Notes: generated by a model not told the origin, from the sequence alone. A stretch of 64,000 nt of DNA from Muribaculaceae bacterium (GCA_017462345.1 JAFTRI010000008.1:58810-122809), one strand, 5' to 3'; counted from the first letter of the stretch, positions 43,516 to 53,201 are shown. Made by a program: numbers and translations.

Positions 43516-44316
43516 ATGCGTAGATATATCATCTTTTCACTGCTTATAATATTGCTGTCATCGTGCAGCGAATATCAGCGTGTACAGAAAAGCACCGACT
43601 ACGACTATAAGTTCGAATATGCCAAGCGGGCTTTTGAACAGAAAAAATATGTCCAGGCAACAACTATCCTAACCGACATCATTACGGTATTCAAGGGAAC
43701 AACCAAAGCCGAAGAATCGCTCTATCTTCTGGCTCTAAGCCACTATGAGAACAAGGACTACTTGAGTTCCGGGGCATACTTCCACACCTACTACACCCGC
43801 TACCCCAAAGGCAAATACACTGAACTGGCTCGTTTTTACGCCGGATACGGATACTATCTTGATTCTCCCGAGCCGCAGCTTGACCAGTCAGGGACAATCA
43901 AGGCCATTGAGGAATTACAGGCATTCCTTGAGTTCTTCCCGCGCAGCGACAAAGTATCGATAGCGCAGAATGCCATATTCGAGCTCCAGGACAAGCTGAC
44001 ATTTAAAGAACTGCAGAATGCCCAACTATACTACAACTTGGGCAACTATATGGGCAATAACTATGAATCGGCAGTAATCGTGGCCAAGAACGCGATAAAG
44101 AGCTATCCTTATTCCAAGTACAAGGAAGAACTTGAACTGCTCATCCTGAAATCACGCTATCAGGAAGCAAGCCAAAGTGTCGACGAAAAGAAAGCCGACC
44201 GTTTTCGCGACGTAATCGATGAGTATTACTCATTCATCAACAACTATCCCGATAGCCCAAACGCCAAAGAAGCCGAGAACATATACAAAATTGCATCCAA
44301 ATACATTTCGGAATAA
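43516..44316 (+). CDS. bamD: Outer-membrane assembly lipoprotein BamD
   Basis: A 266-residue lipoprotein with lipobox LSSC (Cys17). It has five TPR-like helical pairs, beginning DYKFEYAKRAFEQKKYVQATTIL and ending with FINNYPDSPNAKEAENIYK. BamD works with BamA to fold beta barrels into the outer membrane. The ATG at 43516 gives a clean signal peptide; the TTG nine bases upstream was rejected. rpoZ follows after 28 bases, a conserved Bacteroidetes order. Confidence 0.93.
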   Translation: MRRYIIFSLLIILLSSCSEYQRVQKSTDYDYKFEYAKRAFEQKKYVQATTILTDIITVFKGTTKAEESLYLLALSHYENKDYLSSGAYFHTYYTRYPKGKYTELARFYAGYGYYLDSPEPQLDQSGTIKAIEELQAFLEFFPRSDKVSIAQNAIFELQDKLTFKELQNAQLYYNLGNYMGNNYESAVIVAKNAIKSYPYSKYKEELELLILKSRYQEASQSVDEKKADRFRDVIDEYYSFINNYPDSPNAKEAENIYKIASKYISE

Positions 44317-44344
44317 TCAACAAAACATCACTATATAACAAATT

Positions 44345-44680
44345 ATGGACTACAAAAAGACAAACGCCCCACTCAACACAGTCACTCGCGACATGATTGA
44401 CCTGTCTAAAGACACCGGCAACGTCTATGAAACCGTGTGCATCATTGCCAAACGAGCCAATCAGATTGCAGGCGAGATGAAACACGACCTGGAAAAGAAA
44501 CTTCAGGAATTTGCAACCCTCAATGACAACCTGGAGGAAATTTCCGAGAACCGTGAGCAGATTGAAATATCACGATATTACGAAAAACTCCCGAAACCCA
44601 CTCTGATTGCGGCACAGGAATACGTCGAAGGGAAGATACACTTCCGCAATCCGGCAAAAGACAAACCCAATCTTGACTAA
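44345..44680 (+). CDS. rpoZ: RNA polymerase omega-like subunit
   Basis: A 111-residue protein of the Bacteroidetes-type omega subunit: VTRDMIDLSKDTGNVYETVCIIAKRANQI aligns with the omega core and its NRFELV-like helix, followed by a charged coiled segment and a short C-terminal extension. Omega helps assemble and stabilise core RNA polymerase. It lies downstream of bamD in one operon. Confidence 0.85.
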   Translation: MDYKKTNAPLNTVTRDMIDLSKDTGNVYETVCIIAKRANQIAGEMKHDLEKKLQEFATLNDNLEEISENREQIEISRYYEKLPKPTLIAAQEYVEGKIHFRNPAKDKPNLD

Positions 44681-44706
44681 AAATCCTACAGGACACGCAC
44701 ACAGCG

Positions 44707-44738
44707 TTTGGTTATATTAAATATAATTACTACCTTTG
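44707..44738 (+). promoter_or_regulatory. Promoter of rpsO (-33 TTTG, -7 TACCTTTG)
   Basis: TTTG at 44707-44710 and TACCTTTG at 44731-44738 are separated by 20 bases. It is the clearest complete Bacteroidetes promoter in the window. Confidence 0.8.
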
Positions 44739-44778
44739 TGCGCTCAATTTTATTATTAACACTTAAATACTCGAAAGA

Positions 44779-45054
44779 ATGCATTTGAATTCTGAAGAAA
44801 AAGTAGCGATCTTCGAGAAATACGGTAAGGGCAAGACTGATACTGGCTCACCTGAAGCGCAGATAGCATTATTCTCAGTCCGTATTGCTCATTTGACTGA
44901 ACACCTCAAGTCAAATCACAAGGATCATACAACAGCGCGAGCTCTTAAGATGCTTGTTGGTAAGCGTCGTCGTCTTCTTGATTACCTCATCAAGAAAGAC
45001 ATCAACCGCTACCGTGCCATCATCGCACAGAAAGAACTCGGTATCAGAAAGTAA
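44779..45054 (+). CDS. rpsO: 30S ribosomal protein S15
   Basis: A 91-residue primary rRNA-binding protein of the small subunit. Motifs: TGSPEAQIALFSVRIAHLTEHLK, DHTTARALKMLVGKRRRLLDYL. The length is close to the E. coli 89 residues. It is monocistronic with its own strong promoter and terminator; autoregulation by S15 is known in other bacteria but no structure was identified in this short leader. Confidence 0.97.
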   Translation: MHLNSEEKVAIFEKYGKGKTDTGSPEAQIALFSVRIAHLTEHLKSNHKDHTTARALKMLVGKRRRLLDYLIKKDINRYRAIIAQKELGIRK

Positions 45055-45081
45055 GCTCCGCGCTCTACTTGAAGATTACAC

Positions 45082-45119
45082 AATAGCGGCCGTCCCGATG
45101 AGACGGCCGCTATTCTTTT
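45082..45119 (+). terminator. Terminator after rpsO
   Basis: AATAGCGGCCGTC (45082-45094) and GACGGCCGCTATT (45102-45114) form a perfect 13-pair stem followed by CTTTT. Confidence 0.85.
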
Positions 45120-45174
45120 AGTACGGTTTTAACCTTGAATCAACTGATACCCGATGCTGACATTGGCATCCTCA

Positions 45175-47529
45175 TCAATAGTTGACATTGACTCCGGTAT
45201 CAATAGCTCCCGACTTGAGCGACTTACTCGATTTTTTGAACGACTTGCCGAAATTTGTACGATAAGTGACCCCAAGCACCACCATATTGGCATTGTCCTT
45301 GATATAGTTATCCGACAGTTCGGGATGCACGTCCGACACAGTAAGCGATTCGGTTTTAAAGCCCCGCTTGGTAAACGGGTTCGCCACATAACACTTGAAG
45401 AACCACTTATCCCACTTATACTGAACGCCTACCGAATTGAACCTTGGCGACTCGCTCAATGTATTTCCCGACATGTTGTATTGCGGAGCGATATCAAAAT
45501 CGGCAAATATTGTCCAATTCCCCCAATAGGCATTTGCCGACACATTGGCATACATCCTGTCTCGCCTTTCGTCATAGCCGTTACCGACAAACCTGTAATC
45601 ATCCCAGCCGATAATTCCATACAGTGAGAAATGGTTGAGTATATTCTGCCACCCGAGATTGAGTTGAAGATTCACCCTATTGTCGTAACGGCCATTCTCA
45701 GTACGGCGCAGAAACATGTTGCAATAAGGGCTTGAAGAATCAGACACATACCGCCACACCGACACTATCGGGTCATTGGTACGGCTGAAACTTCCCCATG
45801 CCGTTGCAGTAAACTTCTTGCCATTATATCTCACGAACAGACGGTTACGATGCCACACACTTGGCCGCACATCCACATTCCCCATCTGCAACGAAATATC
45901 GTCAATAGTCTGGACCTCCTCCGATAAGGAAGAAAGTGAGGCAACCGACGGGTCATATATGAACACATAGTTCAAGCTCCATTCATTACTGAGGCGATAA
46001 TTCATCGTAACCGTCGATTTCATCTTGAAATCATCATTACCACGGTATTCATCCTTGGACTTGAAATACTTTCCTCCTATACCCACCGAATAGCCCAGTC
46101 TCTTCCACTTTCCCGCAATATCCCCATACAGGTACAGATTATCCCTGTCAAGAGAAGTAATGCTGTTGTCCTCATCATTCTCCACATATTCATTTTTCAC
46201 ATGATTATGACTGTAATTGGCACCGTAGCGGACCGTAAGATTCTTATATTGTCTCGTATAAAGCACTTCTCCACTTCCACTCCAGCTGCTGTTGTGCGTC
46301 CTGTTAACCTGACTGTACCGTTCTCCGTCAACAAAATCATATACCATCCCGCGGTTATAGTCCCCGGTCGAGGTCGTCCCGTTGACATTCACCTCCACCG
46401 ACTGGTTTTTATACGATTTTCGGAAATACAGCTCCGCCGACGGAGATGTTGAACGGGAATCATTATCATTGACCCGGCTGTATTTGTCTATCCTATCTCC
46501 GGTGATTTCAGTAACTTCATTTTTACGGCAATTTTCGGAATCGGCGAGCGACACCCCGACAGAAGCTGAAAACATCGTATTAATGTCATGCATATAGGTA
46601 TATCCCAATGAGATTTCATTGTCAAAATATGACATGGCCGACGGCAATGCCTTGGCATCCCGTGTTATGGCTTCATCGCGTCCGATGTATTCACTTCTAT
46701 TGCTTATATACTGCTTGTCATAATCACGCCAACTGTTGGCATAGGTCAATGACCACTCCGACTTCTTGTGGTAATAAGTCCCGGATATTCTCGAATTGAT
46801 GAAACCGGTCATCGGTGAGGCATTCACATCCGCGAGAACGCTGCCTCCCTCCTGTTTGGGTTTCATCACGAAATTGATTATTCCGGCAGCACCTTTATCA
46901 GCATAACGTATATCCGGATTATTACGGTATTCGATCCTGAGTATATTGTTATGGTTAAGAGCCAGCACCTTGGTCAAGGACTCCTCTTTTCCGTTAATCT
47001 GATAAACGGGCCTGCGTCCGTCAATAGTAGCCGACTGCAACAGCTGATTAACCCTGAGTCCCGGCATTTTAATCGACAACTGGCTCAATAGGTTCATCGT
47101 CTCGGAGGAACGACCAAGCTCTTCTGCCGATGGCAAAATAAGATACCTGTCAGGTTTCTCTATGATTCCCGACCCATATACCGTGACTTCCGACAACTCT
47201 GTTGACGCAGGATCAAGAGCGATAACACTCATGTCAATGTCCTCACCGTTTCCCGACACAATAGTACCCGACGGTGTATAGCCGATATATGACACTTGTA
47301 CAATCAGATTCCTTGGCTCGATATTACGGAAAAAGAACCGTCCTTTTTCATCAGCCGTAGCCTGCATCAACACAGTCACAGTGTCACGCATCACCGTTAC
47401 CGTAGCACCCGGAAGGCTACTGTTATCCGAGCGGTCTATAACCGTCCCGTAAATACTGTAAGCGTATGACTGCACGACGCTTCCTATACACACCATTATA
47501 GCGATAAGATTGGATTTCAATAGTTTCAT
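45175..47529 (-). CDS. TonB-dependent-receptor-like outer-membrane protein
   Basis: A 784-residue outer-membrane barrel. A signal peptide (MKLLKSNLIAIMVCIGSVVQSYAY) is followed by a CarboxypepD_reg-like domain (YSIYGTVIDRSDNSSLPGATVTVM), then a plug-like domain (LPSAEELGRSSETMNLLSQL, RRPVYQINGKEES, ADKGAAGIINFVMKP) and a long barrel. It ends DTGVNVNY, with an aromatic terminus. No SusD partner is adjacent, so a polysaccharide locus is not indicated. The family is often annotated as outer-membrane beta-barrel protein. An inverted repeat ACTGGTTT/AAACCAGT lies in the leader. Confidence 0.85.
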   Translation of the reverse strand: MKLLKSNLIAIMVCIGSVVQSYAYSIYGTVIDRSDNSSLPGATVTVMRDTVTVLMQATADEKGRFFFRNIEPRNLIVQVSYIGYTPSGTIVSGNGEDIDMSVIALDPASTELSEVTVYGSGIIEKPDRYLILPSAEELGRSSETMNLLSQLSIKMPGLRVNQLLQSATIDGRRPVYQINGKEESLTKVLALNHNNILRIEYRNNPDIRYADKGAAGIINFVMKPKQEGGSVLADVNASPMTGFINSRISGTYYHKKSEWSLTYANSWRDYDKQYISNRSEYIGRDEAITRDAKALPSAMSYFDNEISLGYTYMHDINTMFSASVGVSLADSENCRKNEVTEITGDRIDKYSRVNDNDSRSTSPSAELYFRKSYKNQSVEVNVNGTTSTGDYNRGMVYDFVDGERYSQVNRTHNSSWSGSGEVLYTRQYKNLTVRYGANYSHNHVKNEYVENDEDNSITSLDRDNLYLYGDIAGKWKRLGYSVGIGGKYFKSKDEYRGNDDFKMKSTVTMNYRLSNEWSLNYVFIYDPSVASLSSLSEEVQTIDDISLQMGNVDVRPSVWHRNRLFVRYNGKKFTATAWGSFSRTNDPIVSVWRYVSDSSSPYCNMFLRRTENGRYDNRVNLQLNLGWQNILNHFSLYGIIGWDDYRFVGNGYDERRDRMYANVSANAYWGNWTIFADFDIAPQYNMSGNTLSESPRFNSVGVQYKWDKWFFKCYVANPFTKRGFKTESLTVSDVHPELSDNYIKDNANMVVLGVTYRTNFGKSFKKSSKSLKSGAIDTGVNVNY

Positions 47530-47542
47530 GTCGTAATGTTTA

Positions 47543-47586
47543 ACTGGTTTATTTTTGGACGTCCTAACCTAAAGACGGAAACCAGT
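47543..47586. repeat. Inverted repeat in the leader of the outer-membrane receptor
   Basis: ACTGGTTT (47543-47550) and AAACCAGT (47579-47586) are exact inverted copies enclosing 28 bases that include a GGACGTCC palindrome. It could be an operator or leader hairpin. Confidence 0.4.
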
Positions 47587-47643
47587 CAGACATCATTACC
47601 CCATTTCAGCCATTCGTGCACTCACGACACTGCGGGGTGGACA

Positions 47644-49449
47644 TCAATCTTCTGAATAGTGGCGAAGGACTCGCCGATAGGAATTAAAAATCTTGGACTT
47701 GGACACAAACCCCACATACTTCCCGTTTTCCACAACCGGCAAGTTCCATGCTCCTGTCTTGTCAAATATTTTCATGACATTCTCCATATTGTCCCCCACC
47801 TCTACCCTTGCCGGCGGCATACTCATGAACTTCCTGACATACATGCGCTTATACAAGTCAGGACGGAACATTATATTACGTATATCATCAAGCAGGACAA
47901 CACCCAGGAGCATATTGTCGTCATTTACGACCGGAAACAGGTTTCTGTTGGATCTGGATATTACATCCACCATCTCCTTCAGATTCATTTCAGGACGCAC
48001 CGACATGAAATCAGTCTCAATCACACTGTTCATTTTCAACAATGTCAGCACAGCCTTGTCCTTATGATGAGTAAGCAACTCTCCTCGCTGGGCAAGACGC
48101 ATGGAATAGATACTGTAAGGCTCAAACAATTTTATTGTCCCATAAGAAATCGCAGAAACGATCAACAGCGGCAGGAACAGGTCATATCCGCCTGTGAGTT
48201 CCGCAGTCAAGAATATAGCCATAAGCGGTGCATGCATGACTGCCGACATCACTCCGGCCATACCCATCAGAGCGAAATTCTTTATTGACAGGTCAAGACC
48301 GAATCCCAGATTATTCAACAGATAGGCAAAGAAAAAACCGGCCATACAACCGACATACAATGACGGGGCAAATGTTCCTCCGACTCCGCCACCTCCGTTA
48401 GTTGCCGATGTGGCAAAAACCTTTGCCAATATAATTGCGCCAATGAACAGGATCACGAACCACACCTGCTCCCTGTCCCCATAAAATATACTTCCATTGA
48501 CTATCGATGAGGGGTCTCCGCCAAGCAGATCGGTAATTGCCGAATACCCTTCACCGTATAACGGCGGGAAAAAGAATATAAGTGTTGCAAGAATCAGACC
48601 TCCTACCGCAGTCTTTTTCATAGGGCTTCCAAGGCGTTTGAAGAAGTTTTCCATCATGTTCATCACCCTGGTGAAATAAAGCGATACCAACCCGCAGAAA
48701 AGCCCCAACAGTATCACAAACGGAATACGGGTAGTCACAAACGGCTCGCTTTGCACAAAGAAGAACTCGACATCATATCCGGTAAACACGTATGCCATTG
48801 TCGCGCTCGTCACCGAAGCGATAAGCAACGGCATGACTGAAACCGTGGTAAGGTCAAGCATAAGTACCTCCAAGGCAAACAGCATACCGGCAATCGGAGC
48901 CTTGAATATACCGGCAATACCGGCTGCCGCGCCACAGCCCACCATTATCATCAATACTCGCGGAGACATACGGAACGCCGAACCCAGATTTGAACCGATA
49001 GCGGCTCCGGTGTACACGATAGGGCCTTCCGCCCCAACAGAGCCACCGAAACCGATAGTTATCGAACTCGCCACTATCGACGAGTATATGTTGTGCCGTT
49101 TCAACCGGCTTTTATTCTGCGAAATCGAGTACAGTACGCGCGTGACACCGTGAGATATATTGTCTTTCACCACCTTACGCACATATATCCCCGTAATCAA
49201 TATACCCACTACAGGATAAAGCAGATACAGATAGTTCCCGCCACTGATCTCCATGTGGGCGGTAAGCAGGTCGGATATATAGTGAATCAGCATTTTCAGC
49301 AACAGCGCGGCGCATCCGCAGAATATACCGACAAGAAAAGCCAATACAATAATAAAATTCTTCTCCTTTACGTGAGATTCACGCCACATCACAAACTTGA
49401 AGAACAAGTCATAGACACGCGTACCGATATTTCGCACAAGACCTACCAT
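47644..49449 (-). CDS. ClC-family chloride channel/antiporter with CBS domains
   Basis: A 601-residue membrane protein. ClC selectivity motifs are visible: GFGGSVGAEGPIVYTG (GxxGxE/GREGP-like), GGGGVGGTFAPSLYVG (GxFxP) and a C-terminal helix with conserved Tyr (LFEPYSIYS). The gating Glu of GAEGP is present. Two CBS domains follow in the last 150 residues, likely binding nucleotide. It abuts the sugar-transferase stop codon by one base, so the two are co-transcribed. The role in acid tolerance or chloride balance is family knowledge. Confidence 0.92.
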   Translation of the reverse strand: MVGLVRNIGTRVYDLFFKFVMWRESHVKEKNFIIVLAFLVGIFCGCAALLLKMLIHYISDLLTAHMEISGGNYLYLLYPVVGILITGIYVRKVVKDNISHGVTRVLYSISQNKSRLKRHNIYSSIVASSITIGFGGSVGAEGPIVYTGAAIGSNLGSAFRMSPRVLMIMVGCGAAAGIAGIFKAPIAGMLFALEVLMLDLTTVSVMPLLIASVTSATMAYVFTGYDVEFFFVQSEPFVTTRIPFVILLGLFCGLVSLYFTRVMNMMENFFKRLGSPMKKTAVGGLILATLIFFFPPLYGEGYSAITDLLGGDPSSIVNGSIFYGDREQVWFVILFIGAIILAKVFATSATNGGGGVGGTFAPSLYVGCMAGFFFAYLLNNLGFGLDLSIKNFALMGMAGVMSAVMHAPLMAIFLTAELTGGYDLFLPLLIVSAISYGTIKLFEPYSIYSMRLAQRGELLTHHKDKAVLTLLKMNSVIETDFMSVRPEMNLKEMVDVISRSNRNLFPVVNDDNMLLGVVLLDDIRNIMFRPDLYKRMYVRKFMSMPPARVEVGDNMENVMKIFDKTGAWNLPVVENGKYVGFVSKSKIFNSYRRVLRHYSED

Positions 49450-50868
49450 CTACACTCCTTTTCCGGTAAATACGGTATGTACCGTATAGAACAATATTTT
49501 CAGATCGACCAGCAATGACACATTCTCGATATACAGCAGGTCATAACGCAACCGCGCAATCATTCCGTCCACATCAGAGGCATACCCGTATTTCACCATA
49601 CCCCAAGACGTAATACCCGGACGCACCTGATGGATAAGTGAATAGTAAGGGGCTCGTGCCACTATCTGTTTTATATAATATTCACGTTCCGGGCGAGGAC
49701 CCACAAGCGACATGTCGCCACGCAACACATTCCAGAATTGCGGCAGCTCGTCAAGCCGGTATTTTCGCATGAACCGTCCTATCCGGGTTATTCGCGGATC
49801 ATTCACCGACGACAATGTCGGTCCGGTAGCCTCGGCATCGACCTTCATCGACCGGAATTTATAGATATCAAACGGTTTCTTATGATAGCCGATGCGCCGT
49901 TGTTTATATATGACCGGTCCTCCCGAATCCTTCTTTATCGCTATTGCGAGGACTATAAAGAGCGGGATAAGGGAAATCAGAGCGAAAAACGACACCACAA
50001 TATCGCTCATACGCTTGATATTCAACGTGCTTTGGCTCACCTCGGCACAGGAGATATCCACAAGCGGCTCACCCACGATGTTAGACAGCCTTGCACGGGA
50101 TGTGAGCAGATGATACAGGTCGGGAGACATGTATATCGGCTTATCAAGCGGAAACAGGCTGTTCACCAACGATATAGTCGCCTTTATTCCGTGCCGGTGA
50201 GGTATCAGGATAAGGTGCTTGACATCATATTCAGCACACACCTTCTTTAGATTGTCAAGCTGAAAGACCGGAAGATTAAGTGTCCTTGGGCTTGCAGTCT
50301 CACAAGTCTCAACATACCCTACGACATTGAAGCCCATCGACTTTTCCATCGAGCGCAAACGCTTTTCGAGCTCCACAGCCGAGTTGGAAGCCCCGACTAT
50401 CAATGTATTGAACGACCACACCCGGCGATGTATATTATGGGATGCGACTTGAGTTATGCCAAACCGCACACAATAGACACACAGAAAAAACAGCACGAAC
50501 AGGAAAAGCACCAGCTCATAAGTAAACATGCGCTCTGCAACCGTATCATTTACCAATACGATAAAGAATATTATTATTGAGCCGATGAATGCCGACGCCA
50601 CTGTGGTGACCAGCTCCTGTAGACGGGACTTCAGGAACACCCTGTTATAATATCCCGAAAGATAATATAATCCCAGCATTAGCACCGGAAACAGCACCTG
50701 TCCGGCAACGACCATCCGTGACCCAAGATAATCAGCCAGCGTGTCAAACTGCACAGAAACCTCCTCTATGCTATGGAACCGGACTATATTAAAAAGAAAC
50801 CATGCAACATTAGTCGACAAGAAATCGCCGACTATATAATTGATCCTCTGCCTTGTTCCGCTTATCAA
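49450..50868 (-). CDS. Undecaprenyl-phosphate sugar phosphotransferase (WcaJ/polyprenol type)
   Basis: A 472-residue membrane initiator of surface-polysaccharide synthesis. Four to five N-terminal helices are followed by a CoA-binding-like domain (NTLIVGASNSAVELEKRL) and the catalytic bacterial sugar transferase domain: GGPVIYKQRRIGYHKKPFDIYKFRSM and RKYRLDELPQFWNVLRGDMSLVGPRPE. It transfers a sugar phosphate to undecaprenyl phosphate. The start codon is TTG in a TTGA overlap with the sua5 stop; the next ATG is about 50 codons in, so TTG is likely used. No other glycan genes are adjacent. Confidence 0.92.
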   Translation of the reverse strand: MISGTRQRINYIVGDFLSTNVAWFLFNIVRFHSIEEVSVQFDTLADYLGSRMVVAGQVLFPVLMLGLYYLSGYYNRVFLKSRLQELVTTVASAFIGSIIIFFIVLVNDTVAERMFTYELVLFLFVLFFLCVYCVRFGITQVASHNIHRRVWSFNTLIVGASNSAVELEKRLRSMEKSMGFNVVGYVETCETASPRTLNLPVFQLDNLKKVCAEYDVKHLILIPHRHGIKATISLVNSLFPLDKPIYMSPDLYHLLTSRARLSNIVGEPLVDISCAEVSQSTLNIKRMSDIVVSFFALISLIPLFIVLAIAIKKDSGGPVIYKQRRIGYHKKPFDIYKFRSMKVDAEATGPTLSSVNDPRITRIGRFMRKYRLDELPQFWNVLRGDMSLVGPRPEREYYIKQIVARAPYYSLIHQVRPGITSWGMVKYGYASDVDGMIARLRYDLLYIENVSLLVDLKILFYTVHTVFTGKGV

Positions 50869-51428
50869 CTCCTTAACACTTTAACTGTTCCGTCACTCCC
50901 GAGACGTATCACCCCCGACGGGGCATGAGGAGTCCTGTCTTCACGACGTGTCACAGCGATATAATCCATCTGCGATTTTATCTCATCGGAAATTTCGTCA
51001 TATATTGCCGGCGCCGGAGTGCCACTGAGGTTGGCCGATGTCGAGATGATAGGACGCCGGAAAGCATCACACAGCCGGCGGGAAAATTCCTCCCTCGTCA
51101 CCCTTATCCCTACACTGCCATCCTCTCCCAACAGCTCGGGAGCAAGATTGCGCCCTTTATCATAAACAACCGTCAACGGTTTGTCACTCAACGCCACCAG
51201 ATCGTATGCAATTTCTGGAACAGTATCGACATAGCGTTCAAGTTGGTTTTCACTGCCAAGCAACACGATCATTGCCTTATGGTCAGACCTGTGCTTTATC
51301 TCAAAAACCCGCTTTACTGCATCCCTGTTCGTTGCGTCACACCCTATTCCCCACACCGTATCGGTGGGATAAAGGATTATTCCTCCTCGACGCAACGTTT
51401 CGCATGCAAGCCTTATATCCTCATCCAT
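50865..51428 (-). CDS. Sua5/YciO/YrdC-type threonylcarbamoyl-AMP synthase
   Basis: A 187-residue enzyme of the tRNA t6A pathway, using Thr, bicarbonate and ATP. Motifs: GGIILYPTDTVWGIGCDATN, the KHRSDHKAMIVLL segment, and ISTSANLSGTPAP near the end. The open frame starts at 51467 with an ATG at 51452, but a TATCTTTG box at 51454-51461 puts the transcript start past that codon, so the ATG at 51428 is used. It leads an operon with the sugar transferase and ClC genes. Confidence 0.92.
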   Translation of the reverse strand: MDEDIRLACETLRRGGIILYPTDTVWGIGCDATNRDAVKRVFEIKHRSDHKAMIVLLGSENQLERYVDTVPEIAYDLVALSDKPLTVVYDKGRNLAPELLGEDGSVGIRVTREEFSRRLCDAFRRPIISTSANLSGTPAPAIYDEISDEIKSQMDYIAVTRREDRTPHAPSGVIRLGSDGTVKVLRS

Positions 51429-51453
51429 TATGATAACGATTACTTTATCCATG

Positions 51454-51461
51454 CAAAGATA
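51454..51461 (-). promoter_or_regulatory. -7 promoter box for sua5
   Basis: TATCTTTG on the minus strand. The transcript start near 51450 excludes the upstream ATG. Confidence 0.6.
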
Positions 51462-51647
51462 ACACAAGCCTCGGGATAAAAAAACTTGCTCAACGAAAAT
51501 TTCCGTTATTTACCGCCTGCCCGAATCCCAATATCCTAAAGAATGTTAATAATTTAATCCGTTTTAAACCTTTATGTCATTCCATTGTCAGAATTGCATG
51601 TTGTAAAAATCAGGAATGTCAATATAGAAGCGCATTAGCAAACAGAA

Positions 51648-51687
51648 CTGCCCTTTTGCTCGGGAAGAGTAAAAGGGCAGATTTTTT
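51648..51687 (+). terminator. Orphan terminator-like hairpin facing right
   Basis: CTGCCCTTTT (51648-51657) and AAAAGGGCAG (51671-51680) form a perfect 10-pair stem, followed on the plus strand by ATTTTTTA. No plus-strand gene lies upstream. On the minus strand it follows the NDH-2 stop but has a poorer T tract. It may end NDH-2 transcripts, or end an unannotated small RNA starting within about 150 bases to the left. Confidence 0.5.
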
Positions 51688-51697
51688 ATAACACAAG

Positions 51698-52981
51698 CTA
51701 TTTCTCTCCCCAACGGGAACGGAGAGGGTACTTGGTCGGGTGCAGCAACAGCCTCAACGATGTAGTATAAGTACAGTATGCCCATATCCAGTTGATAAGC
51801 ACCGTCAATTTATTACGCATTCCCAATATCGAAATCAAGTGGACAAACATCCATGTAATCCATGCCGGACGCCCATAGAGATGTATATGTTTCAAATCTG
51901 CAACAGCCCTGTTTCGTCCCACGGTAGCCATTGAACCCTTATCCTTATAACGGAAAGGCTCAATGAATCCTCCCGCGTTAAGATGACGCGCAAGCAATCG
52001 GGCCTGCTGTATGGCAACCTGCGCCATCTGGGGATGCCCATGCTGATAAACATCATCGGTCATATAGGCTATATCCCCGACGGCATACACCCCGTCAAGT
52101 CCCTTTACGCGGTTATATACATCGGTAACAAAACGGTTTCCCGGGCCACGCGTAACATCCGCCCCCACGATAGAGAACGGCTCTCCTGTAACACCGGCTG
52201 TCCATATCACCATTTCGGAATACAGTTCTTCCCCGTCGGAAAATGTCACGATATTATTCTCATATGATTTCATCAGCTTCTGCAACTTCACATCAACCAT
52301 CAGATGCCCGAGATATTCCTCCGCCTCACGAGAAGCATTCTCACTCATGGTCCGTAACAACCGGTCAGTCCCTTCCACAATTGTGATAGTCAAGTCTTCC
52401 TTGGGTATATCAGGATACTCCCGTTGCAATATGTAACGTTTCATTTCCCCAATCGCCCCGGCAACCTCAACGCCTGTAGGCCCACCCCCGACAACGACAA
52501 AGCTCAATAATCTGCGACGCTGCTCCGTTTCCCGGCATACACTCGCACGCTCAAGACGGTCAAGAATCTCATTACGGCAACGTATTGCTTCCGATGTGCT
52601 TTTCAATGTAAACACTCGTTTGTAGAGCTCCGTCATACCGAAAAAATTATTGGTTGTCCCGGCAGCAATTACCAGACGGTCAAACGGCACAGTCTCATAC
52701 TGCGTCATGACCGTGCGGTTCACGACATCCACCGATGACACCTCACCCATCCTGAAACGCGCACCCTTGACTTTCCCCTTTCGCATTTCCCTGCGGAACG
52801 GGAATGAGATACTGCCCGGATCAAGCCCCGACGAGGCAATCTGATAAAACAGTGGAGGAAAACTATGAAAATTATTACGGTCAACCAACGTCACGTCAAA
52901 CCGGCGTTTATCCAACCGTTTTACGAGTTCCAGCCCGGCAAACCCACCTCCCACAACAACAATTCTTTCTCTTTCACTCAT
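51698..52981 (-). CDS. Type II NADH dehydrogenase (NDH-2)-like flavoprotein
   Basis: A 427-residue membrane-associated FAD enzyme that oxidises NADH and reduces quinone without pumping ions. The FAD loop VVVGGGFAGLELVKRL is at the N-terminus, the NADH loop VVVGGGPTGVEVAGAI in the middle, the FAD-binding GVYAVGDIAYM follows, and AQVAIQQARLLARHLNAG fits the quinone-side region. The last about 80 residues hold an amphipathic or membrane helix (ITWMFVHLISILGMRN). Family membership is clear; the physiological electron acceptor is inferred. Confidence 0.9.
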   Translation of the reverse strand: MSERERIVVVGGGFAGLELVKRLDKRRFDVTLVDRNNFHSFPPLFYQIASSGLDPGSISFPFRREMRKGKVKGARFRMGEVSSVDVVNRTVMTQYETVPFDRLVIAAGTTNNFFGMTELYKRVFTLKSTSEAIRCRNEILDRLERASVCRETEQRRRLLSFVVVGGGPTGVEVAGAIGEMKRYILQREYPDIPKEDLTITIVEGTDRLLRTMSENASREAEEYLGHLMVDVKLQKLMKSYENNIVTFSDGEELYSEMVIWTAGVTGEPFSIVGADVTRGPGNRFVTDVYNRVKGLDGVYAVGDIAYMTDDVYQHGHPQMAQVAIQQARLLARHLNAGGFIEPFRYKDKGSMATVGRNRAVADLKHIHLYGRPAWITWMFVHLISILGMRNKLTVLINWIWAYCTYTTSLRLLLHPTKYPLRSRWGEK

Positions 52982-53048
52982 AGTATCATATACTTTAAAA
53001 TCCGGTCATTATCACAACAAGCCTGCACTCCCGCTTGTTCTCCGTTCG

Positions 53049-53056
53049 CAAAGATA
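53049..53056 (-). promoter_or_regulatory. -7 promoter box for NDH-2
   Basis: TATCTTTG on the minus strand, with a leader of about 64 bases. It is divergent from the TPR gene. Confidence 0.5.
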
Positions 53057-53160
53057 ATACAATTCAGGAATATAACTACAGTTAACAGATTTCAATTCTT
53101 TTAAGGCTGGGATGTGCGATAATAAGCGGAGAATTTCGAGGCAGTTTGAGTTTTATAAGC

Positions 53161-53168
53161 TATTTTTG
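53161..53168 (+). promoter_or_regulatory. -7 promoter box for the TPR protein
   Basis: TATTTTTG, 33 bases upstream of the ATG at 53202. It excludes the longer open frame from 53112. Confidence 0.55.
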
Positions 53169-53201
53169 CCAATAATTTATATCTTAACGCGACCACACCC
53201 T

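Noticed and set aside
45129-45389. Alternative C-terminus for the outer-membrane receptor in another frame
   Set aside because: The main frame ends with DTGVNVNY and an aromatic last residue, as expected; the other frame is a shadow and needs no frameshift.
45175-47529. SusC of a polysaccharide utilisation locus
   Set aside because: No SusD gene or glycoside hydrolase is adjacent and the barrel lacks a TonB-box arrangement typical of SusC that I could recognise.
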